From: Acidobacteriota bacterium
GTDB lineage: Bacteria; Acidobacteriota; Thermoanaerobaculia; Multivoradales; JAGPDF01
Direction of reading: 5' to 3'
Length of the DNA: 64,000 nucleotides
Assembly: GCA_014584695.1 (NCBI GenBank)
Contig: JACTMI010000020.1
Coordinates: forward strand, 1 to 64,000
Position numbers and translations under genes: made by a program. Shown piece after piece: positions 58,201 to 64,000 of the stretch. Every line of letters begins with the position of its first letter. The first letter of the stretch is position 1. The notes beneath the pieces were generated by a model. That model searched no databases, was not told where the DNA came from, and worked only from the letters and a program-made list of their open reading frames with translations.

Positions 58201-58529
58201 CCTACGACCGCGCGCGCGCCGAAGGGAAGCTCGGCTCCCGCGCCGAGCTCGACGAGGCGCTGGTCCACGGCGCGGTCCAACGCGCGCGGCCGAAGATGAT
58301 GACCGTTACCGCTTCGTTCCTCGGCCTGCTGCCGATCCTGTTCATGACCACGGCCGGCGCCGACGTGATGAAGCGGATCGCGGCGCCGATGATCGGCGGC
58401 CTCGCCACCTCGTTCCTGGCCGAGCTGCTGATCTACCCGGTCGCTTACAAGCTCTGGAAGCTCCGCACGGAGCTCCGTCACCTCCCCGCGGGGGAGCAAC
58501 ACTCGTCCATTGCCAAGGAGACGCCATGA
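55242..58529 (+). CDS. cusA: CusA-like heavy-metal RND efflux pump
   Basis: 1095 residues from GTG 55242, which overlaps the adaptor stop (GTGA). Heavy-metal RND features are DALPDLSDTQVIV, DQVTYPIVSGLLG, VRGFSDFGYSFVYVIFEDGT, GVGWVYQYAL, SIGVLVDGAIVEVENAYNR (helix 4 acidic residues), GHEFMPPLAEGSILFMPTTL, the Met-bearing PIKARIDMLSTGVRTPVGVK and LLGLDAETAVFMLLF. It is a proton-driven pump expelling periplasmic metal through the TolC partner. The conserved periplasmic Met and the neighbouring copper-type genes favour Cu/Ag over Zn/Co/Cd. Confidence 0.93.
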   Translation: MIARLIAFSARNRLLVLAATAAAVAYAVHTLGVIRLDALPDLSDTQVIVASRWDRSPDILEDQVTYPIVSGLLGAPAVKAVRGFSDFGYSFVYVIFEDGTDLYWARSRVLEYLSKIQPQLPAGVRTELGPDASGVGWVYQYALRDRSGRLGPDDLRAIQDWTLRYSLQSVPGVAEVASLGGYGRQVQITVDPNRLAAYGLDLAELGEAVRRSNDESGGRLIEFAGQEAMVRVRGYARALGDFERIVVRASTGGVPVLLRDVARVDWGPELRRGVADLDGLGDHAGGIVVMRHGENAKNVIRRVEARLGELAASLPEGVEVVTTYDRSDLIDRALATLRHELTVAMIVVSLVILLFLWHLPSAMVPILTIPISVLLSFIPLYYFGITVNLMSLSGIAISIGVLVDGAIVEVENAYNRIHLWNISGRKEDFHEVRLKALQEVGPAVFFSLLVIAVAFLPVFTLVDQEGRLFQPLAWSKNLTMLLAAILAVTLDPAMRMLFARADPFAFRPRWLARVASAALVGTYRSEERHPISRAIHWVYEPVCRWSLRHPVLVLVGAALVLALTLPVYFQLGHEFMPPLAEGSILFMPTTLPGLSIAEAQRLLETQDRILASFPEVASVHGKAGRAETATDPAPLSMIETTIVLKPETEWRAKRRWYDGWPEWLKPVFRPFASDRISYDELVDEMDRALRIPGVTNAWTMPIKARIDMLSTGVRTPVGVKVFGHDLEVIERVGTAIEGALRAVPGTRSVYAERVAAGSFVDVVPDRERLARFGLTVEDLHRAVGAALGGENVSTVVAGRERYPVNLRYPRELREDLPMIERVLLRTPSGVQVPLGQVARVEVVRGPSMLRDENGFLAAYVFVDVAGRDVGSYVGEAKRVVGEEVALPPGTSLLWSGQYENMLRVRERLKLVVPVTLGLIFVLLYANTRSGFKTLLVLVSVPFSAVGAIWLFWALGYDVSIAAWVGMIALLGLDAETAVFMLLFLDLSYDRARAEGKLGSRAELDEALVHGAVQRARPKMMTVTASFLGLLPILFMTTAGADVMKRIAAPMIGGLATSFLAELLIYPVAYKLWKLRTELRHLPAGEQHSSIAKETP

Positions 58530-59014
58530 AGAAGACGCGCTTCGCCCCACTCGCCCTCGCCATCTGCGCCGTCGTCGCCCTCGGCGCGCGCGCCGCGGCC
58601 CACCCGCCCGCCGAGACCGCGCCGCTGTTTCTGTCGGAGTACGGCAAGATCCACGACGCTCTGGCGTCGGACCGGACCGACGGCGTCGTCGCCGCGGCGT
58701 CGAAGCTCGAATCGACCGCGCGCGCGATGCTCGGCCACGCTGACACGGCGGAGAAGCCGTTGTACGAAGCCGTCGCGACGGCGGCCGGCCAGATGAAGGG
58801 CGGCGACATCGCCGCCCTGCGGGCGCCGATGAAGGAGCTGTCGGTCGCGGTCGATGCCTTCCTGCGCGCCGCGGGGACCAAGGGCTGGCAGCTCTACTTC
58901 TGTCCCATGGCCGACGGCTATTGGATCCAGACCGCCGAGGGGGTGCGCAACCCCTACTACGGCAAGTCGATGCTCAAGTGCGGCGACAAGGTGCCGGGTG
59001 TGGCCAAGGGCTGA
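58526..59014 (+). CDS. DUF3347-type exported metal-associated protein
   Basis: 162 residues from ATG 58526, overlapping the cusA stop (ATGA). A signal peptide (LALAICAVVALGARAAA) precedes a helical DUF3347-like domain (FLSEYGKIHDALASDRTDGV, LRAPMKELSVAVDAFL). It ends with the conserved YFCPMADGYWIQ and NPYYGKSMLKCGDKV. The same block is often fused to CusB-type adaptors. It probably binds copper in the periplasm with the Cys/Met residues. As the last gene of the coupled block it should be made in step with the pump. Confidence 0.85.
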   Translation: MKKTRFAPLALAICAVVALGARAAAHPPAETAPLFLSEYGKIHDALASDRTDGVVAAASKLESTARAMLGHADTAEKPLYEAVATAAGQMKGGDIAALRAPMKELSVAVDAFLRAAGTKGWQLYFCPMADGYWIQTAEGVRNPYYGKSMLKCGDKVPGVAKG

Positions 59015-59072
59015 GCCCCCTCGACGGCTCCCGAGCCTGGCGCGAGCACCGCGAGTCGCCTAGCATTCCGGG

Positions 59073-60596
59073 ATGCGGGTCGAGCGGCTGCCGGCGTCGT
59101 TCTGGTGGCTCTTCGTGCCGCTCGCTCTGGTGGCGGTCCTGCCGCTCTGGTTGGCTGGGCCGCCGCCGCTCACGGACCTGCCGCAGCACGAAGCCCAGGT
59201 CTCGGTGCTGCGCCATTGGCACGACTCGGACTGCGGCTACCCGGCGCTCTACGAGATCCGTTGGTTCACCCCCTACTGGTTCGCCTACGCGCTCGCTTGG
59301 GCACTCTCCTGGGTGGTCGGCGTGACGGCCGCTTTCCAACTCCTGTTGAGCCTCGCCGTGGTCGCGATCCCGTTCTCGACCGCGCGGCTCGTCCACCAGC
59401 TGGGCGGTGAGCCGGCGTGGGCGCTGCTCGCTCTGCCGCTCGCCTACGGCATGCCCACTTCCTGGGGATTCGTCACCTTCGTCGTCGCGGTGCCCCTCGT
59501 CATCGCCCTGCTCGGTCCCGCGTTCCGCTACGCCCGGGCCCCGACCCCGGGGGCGGGCGCTCGCTTGGGTCTCCTCCTCGCCGGACTGTTCGTCGTCCAC
59601 GTCCTCGCTCTGGCCTTCGCCGGAGTGGTCGTCGCCGGCGTCATCGCCGCCGCGACACGGCGGCTCCGCGATCTGCCCTCGCGGCTCGCGCCGCTGGCGC
59701 TGGCGCTGCCACTGCCGCTCGCATGGGCCTGGCAGGCGGCACGGACGGATGGCGTCGCCCCCGCGCGAATCCTCCACCTCGGCGGTTTCGAACGGCTCCG
59801 GGAGCTGCCCGTCCTGCTGACCGCGATTCCCTCCGCAGCGCTCGCGACGCTCGCGCTGGCTCTCGTCGCCGCGAGTCTCTTCGCGGCGCGCCCCCGCTGG
59901 GCGCGAGAGCGGGAGCGCTGGGTGCCGCTCGCCCTCGTCGCCGCGATCGTGCTGCTGGCGCCCAACTTCGCTTTCGGCACCGCCTACCTCGCGCCCCGCT
60001 ACGCGATCTTCCTCCTGCCCGCGCTGCTGGTCGCTCTCGACCGCGACGGGGCGACGGGCCTCGGCGGCTTTCGGCGGGCGCAGCTCGCCGCGGTCGCGCT
60101 CGCGCTGCTCGGTGTCGTCGCCTTCCGCTTCCACGGCATGGCGCGCGAGGGCGCCGGGTTGGCCGAGCTTCTCGAGACCGCGCCCGCCGGCGGCCGCCTG
60201 CTCTACCTCGGCTACGACCGCGGCAGCGGCTACTCGCCGGAGGCGCCGTTCGTCCATTCCGGGATGCGCTACGCGGTCGACCGCTGCGGCGTCGCCGAGC
60301 GCTCCTTCGCGCGCAACTTCCAGCAGCCGGTCCGCTACCTGCCCGGTACCGCGCCGCCGCTGCCCGACATGATCGAGTACGCGCCCTACCGCTTCCGTTG
60401 GGACCGGCACGGGGGAGCGGACTACGACCTCTTCCTCGTGCGCGCGAAGGAGCGGCCCGACGTGACCCGCCTGGCCGGCGCCGAGGGGCGTCTGGAGCTG
60501 CTCGCCCAGAGCGGCCGCTGGTGGCTCTACCGGGACGCGCAGCGAAAGACCAGGGTCTTCACCGCGCCGGGCTCGACGAGAGGAGGGGGGCCATGA
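59073..60596 (+). CDS. polytopic membrane protein, function unknown
   Basis: 507 residues with about ten hydrophobic segments in the first 360 residues (FWWLFVPLALVAVLPLWLAG, LLGLAGLF-like runs and LAAVALALLGVVAF), then a soluble C-terminal domain of about 140 residues (LLYLGYDRGSGYSPEAPFVH, IEYAPYRFRWDRHGGADYDL, WWLYRDAQ). The architecture resembles GT-C type glycosyltransferases or their relatives, but no diagnostic acidic motif beyond DLPQHEAQV is certain. Its stop overlaps the amidase ATG, which suggests an envelope-related operon. Confidence 0.65.
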   Translation: MRVERLPASFWWLFVPLALVAVLPLWLAGPPPLTDLPQHEAQVSVLRHWHDSDCGYPALYEIRWFTPYWFAYALAWALSWVVGVTAAFQLLLSLAVVAIPFSTARLVHQLGGEPAWALLALPLAYGMPTSWGFVTFVVAVPLVIALLGPAFRYARAPTPGAGARLGLLLAGLFVVHVLALAFAGVVVAGVIAAATRRLRDLPSRLAPLALALPLPLAWAWQAARTDGVAPARILHLGGFERLRELPVLLTAIPSAALATLALALVAASLFAARPRWARERERWVPLALVAAIVLLAPNFAFGTAYLAPRYAIFLLPALLVALDRDGATGLGGFRRAQLAAVALALLGVVAFRFHGMAREGAGLAELLETAPAGGRLLYLGYDRGSGYSPEAPFVHSGMRYAVDRCGVAERSFARNFQQPVRYLPGTAPPLPDMIEYAPYRFRWDRHGGADYDLFLVRAKERPDVTRLAGAEGRLELLAQSGRWWLYRDAQRKTRVFTAPGSTRGGGP

Positions 60597-61423
60597 GGAG
60601 CGAGGGACGATCCGAGCGGCGCGGCGCCCGCGCGCGCCGCCGTGGTGGACGGGGGGCGAGCCGCAGGCGATTCGGATCGCTCGGCCCTGCGCTCCGCCTC
60701 TTCGCGCTGGCGCTCGCGACGCTCGTCGCCGGGTCCTGCACCGGGCTGCCGCGGCAGTCCTGGCGCGGGCCGGCGGTGGCGGCGGAGGCCTGGTCGCCGC
60801 GGCTCGCGGACGGCACGCGGGTCCGGATCCGGCCGCTGCCGTTCGGCGCCGTGAGGAGCCAGGCCACGCTCGACTACCTGCGCGAGCGCACCGGCGAGCC
60901 GGCGCTCGACTCGATTCTCTTCACGCCGCGGATGATCGTCGTCCACTGGACGGCGATTCCGACGCTGCGCGAGACCTGGGACGCTTTCGCGCCCGAGCTG
61001 TTGCCGGCCGGGCGCCCGGAGATCGCCGCCGCCGGGCGGGTCAACGTCTCGGCGCAGTTCCTGGTCGACCGCGACGGCACGATCTACCAGCTCCTGCCCG
61101 AAACCGTGGTCGCTCGCCACGTCATCGGTCTCAACCAGGTGGCGATCGGCATCGAGAACGTCGGCGGACCCGAGGCGCCGCTCACGCCGGCGCAGCTCGA
61201 CGCCAACCAGGCGCTGGTCACCCACCTGGTCGGCAAGCACCCGACGATCCGCCATCTGATCGGCCACCTGGAGTACCGGGAGTGGGAGGGGAGCCCACTC
61301 TGGCGGGAGCGCGACGCCGCCTACCGGACCGAGAAGAGCGATCCCGGAGCCGGCTTCCTGGCCGCGCTCCGCTCGCGGATCGCGGCACTCGGTTTGGACG
61401 CCAGCCCGGCGCTACCGCGGTAG
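60593..61423 (+). CDS. N-acetylmuramoyl-L-alanine amidase (Amidase_2/AmpD type)
   Basis: 276 residues from ATG 60593. A very basic N-terminus (about 28 residues) precedes a lipobox-like LVAGSC. The amidase_2 fold has the first zinc His in RMIVVHWTAIPTL, VNVSAQFLVDRDGTIYQLLP, RHVIGLNQVAIGIENVGG and the later His in HLIGHLEY. It cleaves the bond between MurNAc and the peptide stem in peptidoglycan or its fragments. The signal suggests a periplasmic or outer-membrane lipoprotein. It overlaps the membrane protein gene by four bases and converges with the TPR gene. Confidence 0.88.
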   Translation: MRSEGRSERRGARARRRGGRGASRRRFGSLGPALRLFALALATLVAGSCTGLPRQSWRGPAVAAEAWSPRLADGTRVRIRPLPFGAVRSQATLDYLRERTGEPALDSILFTPRMIVVHWTAIPTLRETWDAFAPELLPAGRPEIAAAGRVNVSAQFLVDRDGTIYQLLPETVVARHVIGLNQVAIGIENVGGPEAPLTPAQLDANQALVTHLVGKHPTIRHLIGHLEYREWEGSPLWRERDAAYRTEKSDPGAGFLAALRSRIAALGLDASPALPR

Positions 61424-61440
61424 CCGGTCGCGAGCACCGC

Positions 61441-63075
61441 TCACCGAGCGGCGAGGCGGGCGCGGGCGCGGACGACCTCGGGGCGCTGGCTGTCGGGCGC
61501 GGCAACCGCGGCCACCAGCGTGTGGAGGGTGCGGGCGCGCTCGGGCTGGCGCGCGAGATCGGCCGCGCGGGCCGCGCCGGCCAGGGCGCGCAGGCGGTTC
61601 GGCGCCTCGACCAGCACCCGCTCGTAGGCGGCCAGCGCCTCGGTGGCCCGTCCCAGCTCGAGCAGGACGTCGCCGAGCAGCTCGCGTGGCGGCAGCACGG
61701 TGCCCGGTGTGACCGGATGCTTGCCGACCCGGGCGTCGAGCTCGGCCGCCTCGGTGAGGAGACGAACGGCCTCGTCGGCGTTGCCACGCGCGTGGGCGAG
61801 CAGGCCGGCGGCGGCGAGGCGGGTCGCCTCGACGTGCGCCGCCCAGTCGTAGGGTCCCGGCGGCGGCGCGGCGGCGAGCTTCGCCCGCAGCTCGCCGAGT
61901 TGCGCGATCGCCGCCTCGGCGCGAGCCGGGTCGCCGGCGCGGGCGGCGCCGATCGCCCGTCCATAGACGGGGATCGCCGCGGCGTAGGGAAAGGCCGCCG
62001 CGGCCCGCTCGGACAGCAGGTCGGCCGCCGACGCCGCGGCTTTCCAGTCCTCGCGCTCGAGGTGGAAGCGGACGGCGATCGCCGCCAGGGCATAAGCGCC
62101 GGCGAAGTTCTGCTGGTCGAGCTCGGAGAACCGGGCGGCGCGCGCGGCGATCTCGCGGGCGAGCTCGTCCTGGGCGGTCTGCAGGTAGGCGTACTCGAGG
62201 TAGTCGAGCGCGTGCAGCTCGTCGAAGGAGGAGGCGACCGGGTAGATGGGCCGCGTCGCGTGCGCGGAACTGGCCGAGTCGAGATTCGAGGCGATCGACT
62301 CGGGCCACAAGCCGAGGCGGACGAAGATGTGCGACGGCATGTGCAGCGCGTGCGACGACGAGGGCGCGATGCGCGCGTAGCGTCGCGCCGCGTCGAGCGC
62401 CAGATGGGCGAGCTCGGGATAGTCGAGCGAGTGGATCAGATAGTGCGCGATCCCCGGATGGTCGGGGTGCTCGTCGACCAGCGGGCGCAAGATCTCGACC
62501 GCGCGCTTCTGCTGCGCGAAGCTCCGGTCGCTGGGCGGCGCGGTACCGAGCAGCATCAACGCCTCGAAGACCCGCGCCTCGTGGTCGTCGGGGAATCTCT
62601 CGGCGAGCGCCGTCAGCGCCTCGCGGTAGCGGACCGCCCGGGTGCGGTGATCCGCGCTCTCGGCATCGGCGTAGAAGGCGCCGATGGCGGCGATCCAGGC
62701 GCGCTCGCGCTCGGTCTGCGCCCCCACCTCGGCCGCGCGCTCGGCGGCGGCGCGGCCGGCCGCCAGCTCGGCCGGCGTCGGAGCCGCCCAGAGCGGGTGG
62801 AGGTAGGTCGTCGCGACCCCCCAGTGCGCCATGCCGCAGCGGGAATCCTCCTCGGCGACCGCCTCGAAGCCGGTCTTGGCGAACTCGTAGCCGAAGGAGT
62901 GCAGCTGGGCGACCGCCCGCTCGAAGCGCTGCTGGACCGCGGGGGAGCAGCTGGTCTTGAACTCGACGGTGCCGTGGACCTCGCCCGCCGCGTGGTCGGC
63001 GACGAGGCCGGGAGCGGAGCCGAGCGAGAGCAGCAGCGAAAGGGTCAACGGGACAGCCAACGGGTGGATGCGCAT
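61441..63075 (-). CDS. exported TPR protein with conserved Cys/His block
   Basis: 544 residues from ATG 63075, with a GGAGGAGG-type site upstream. A signal peptide (LTLSLLLSLGSAPGLVA) is followed by FKTSCSPAVQQRFERAVAQL, LHSFGYEFAKTGFEAVAEED and RCGMAHWGVATTYLHPLW, a block typical of a bacterial TPR family (C...AQ..F..G...L..F.Y..A...F..A...D..C.MA.WG.A). Then come YLIHSLDYPELAHLALDAAR, HALHMPSHIFVRLGLW and many TPRs to the end. The role is unknown; the position between the copper genes is suggestive only. Confidence 0.75.
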   Translation of the reverse strand: MRIHPLAVPLTLSLLLSLGSAPGLVADHAAGEVHGTVEFKTSCSPAVQQRFERAVAQLHSFGYEFAKTGFEAVAEEDSRCGMAHWGVATTYLHPLWAAPTPAELAAGRAAAERAAEVGAQTERERAWIAAIGAFYADAESADHRTRAVRYREALTALAERFPDDHEARVFEALMLLGTAPPSDRSFAQQKRAVEILRPLVDEHPDHPGIAHYLIHSLDYPELAHLALDAARRYARIAPSSSHALHMPSHIFVRLGLWPESIASNLDSASSAHATRPIYPVASSFDELHALDYLEYAYLQTAQDELAREIAARAARFSELDQQNFAGAYALAAIAVRFHLEREDWKAAASAADLLSERAAAAFPYAAAIPVYGRAIGAARAGDPARAEAAIAQLGELRAKLAAAPPPGPYDWAAHVEATRLAAAGLLAHARGNADEAVRLLTEAAELDARVGKHPVTPGTVLPPRELLGDVLLELGRATEALAAYERVLVEAPNRLRALAGAARAADLARQPERARTLHTLVAAVAAPDSQRPEVVRARARLAAR

Positions 63076-63230
63076 GGGCCTCCTCCTCCTGGAAACTACG
63101 GCTGGTGATGTGCCCCCAAAGTTGCACATTCCGGCCGCGCTGGCAAGGGCGTGGCCGTCGGCCGACCCGAGCGCCTCGGGCGGCGGTAAGGTATCGAGCG
63201 TCCGCGGTGCCGAGAGGAGCGAGCGAGCCG

Positions 63231-64000
63231 ATGAGCCACGAGAGTCACGAGAGCCACGAGAGCCACGAGAGCCACGATCCGAGTCCGAAGCGGGGCCTGG
63301 GGCTGCGGGTGCTGCCGGACGCGGCGCCCGGCGCGGTCGACCTCGTCTGTGGGATGCGGGTCGACCCGGCGACCGCGCGCCACCGGCTCCTCCACGAGGG
63401 CACCGAGTACGTCTTCTGCTCCGGCGGCTGCGCGGCGAAGTTCGAGGCGGATCCGGCGAGGTACCTCGCCGGGCACCGCGAGGCGATGGCGCCCGCGGTG
63501 ACGGCCGGCGCCGGTGCGGCCATGGTGCCCGCCGGGACGAGGTGGATCTGCCCGATGGATCCGGAAGTCGAGAGCGACGCCCCCGGCGCCTGTCCGAAGT
63601 GCGGCATGGCGCTCGAACCGGCGCTGCCGCTCGCCCCGGCCACGAGGACCGAGTGGACCTGCCCGATGCACCCCGAGATCGTCCGCGACGCCCCGGGCAG
63701 CTGCCCGATCTGTGGCATGGCGCTCGAGCCGCGCACGGTCGAGGTCGAGGCAGGGCCCAACCCCGAGTACCTCGACATGCGGCGGCGCTTCTGGATCTCG
63801 GTGCCGCTCGCGGCGGCGACCCTGGTCCTCGCGATGGGCGAAATGATCCCGGGCGATCCGCTCGGCCGCCTGCTCTCTCCGGCCACCCGCCTCTGGCTGC
63901 AGCTCGCCTTCGCGACGCCGGTCGCGACCTGGGCGGCCTGGCCGTTCTACCAGCGCGCGGTGGCCTCGGTGCGCAACCGCAGCCTCAACATGTTCACGCT
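63231..64000 (+). CDS. copper/heavy-metal P-type ATPase, N-terminal part
   Basis: The first 256 residues are in the window, which cuts the gene. The protein starts with four His-Glu-Ser repeats (MSHESHESHESHESHD). A YHS-type metal module follows (DLVCGMRVDPATARHRL, YVFCSGGCAAKFEADPARYL). Two heavy-metal-binding modules are next (WICPMDPEVESDAPGACPKC and WTCPMHPEIVRDAPGSCPIC, each continuing GMALEP). The first membrane helices then run to VRNRSLNMFT, the canonical opening of CopA-type ATPases. It pumps Cu(I) or Ag(I) out of the cytoplasm, complementing the periplasmic CusABC system. The ATPase core lies beyond the window. Confidence 0.9.
   Translation, partial: MSHESHESHESHESHDPSPKRGLGLRVLPDAAPGAVDLVCGMRVDPATARHRLLHEGTEYVFCSGGCAAKFEADPARYLAGHREAMAPAVTAGAGAAMVPAGTRWICPMDPEVESDAPGACPKCGMALEPALPLAPATRTEWTCPMHPEIVRDAPGSCPICGMALEPRTVEVEAGPNPEYLDMRRRFWISVPLAAATLVLAMGEMIPGDPLGRLLSPATRLWLQLAFATPVATWAAWPFYQRAVASVRNRSLNMFT
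63237..63275 (+). repeat. 9-bp tandem repeat encoding His-Glu-Ser
   Basis: CACGAGAGC is repeated four times (the first as CACGAGAGT), followed by another CAC. It encodes a run of His-Glu-Ser near the N-terminus of the P-type ATPase. It is prone to slippage and may vary in copy number without breaking the frame. Confidence 0.85.

Noticed and set aside
54549-58550. Open frame of over 1,300 codons on the minus strand opposite the efflux genes
   Set aside because: It is antisense to the clearly conserved cusB/cusA-like genes, is rich in Arg/Asp/Gln/Gly as expected from GC-biased shadow frames, and matches no family.

Overview
The window is very GC-rich, gene-dense DNA with strong third-position GC bias, so almost every gene has long open shadow frames opposite it. 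The gene content suggests a Gram-negative environmental bacterium: general secretion pathway proteins, TolC/RND efflux, a multihaem cytochrome next to ASPIC/UnbV and TPR proteins, variant IPTL-type C-terminal anchors, and secreted proteins ending in an FE(C/S)...WS tail. This fits Acidobacteriota, perhaps a Thermoanaerobaculia-like lineage. The assignment is inference from gene content; no rRNA, tRNA or CRISPR array was seen.

Region by region. 0-3 kb: a ClpX-like AAA+ protein and a GspB/ExeA pair. 3-6.6 kb: two secreted P-domain/HYR proteins with IPTAS anchors, each followed by a hairpin. 6.6-12.7 kb: a five-haem membrane cytochrome with TPRs, convergent with a TPR lipoprotein and an ASPIC/UnbV lipoprotein. 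12.9-18.8 kb: an HD hydrolase, an alkaline phosphatase-like protein, peptidase E, a third IPTAS protein, a DUF1648 membrane protein, an SDR and an unknown secreted protein. 18.9-21.4 kb: an ArsR-methyltransferase fusion overlapping ahcY (methyl cycle). 21.6-27.4 kb is an accessory stretch: a Cys-rich secreted protein behind a promoter whose spacer holds an 11-G tract, a Phd/PIN toxin-antitoxin pair with an operator inside its promoter, two tandem secreted paralogues of unknown family, and a GSU2403-like nucleotidyltransferase that appears leaderless.

27.4-45 kb: a polyferredoxin-TPR protein, a double FKBP isomerase, DUF1820, a MacAB-like exporter with two permeases, a lone PntAA, a hydrolase-TPR protein, DUF4301, rfbC/rfbA, uppP, a TerC protein and tmk-holB. 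44.9-51.3 kb is a second accessory stretch: a CAP-domain protein, two decayed ISL3-like transposase tails in the same orientation, a 1.1 kb duplication (offset exactly 1,301 bp) covering a lipoprotein gene and the 3' end of a lipase-like gene, and a copy of the lipoprotein interrupted by an amber codon. 51.3-64 kb: an SDR, then a heavy-metal efflux block (small Cys protein, TolC, CusB-like, CusA-like, DUF3347) joined by 4-base overlaps, a polytopic membrane protein, an amidase, a TPR protein, and the start of a copper P-type ATPase cut by the window edge.

The most unusual signals are the FE(C/S)...WS C-terminal tail on five otherwise unrelated coding stretches, the IPTAS anchor, the poly-G promoter spacer, and the lipase/lipoprotein duplication.
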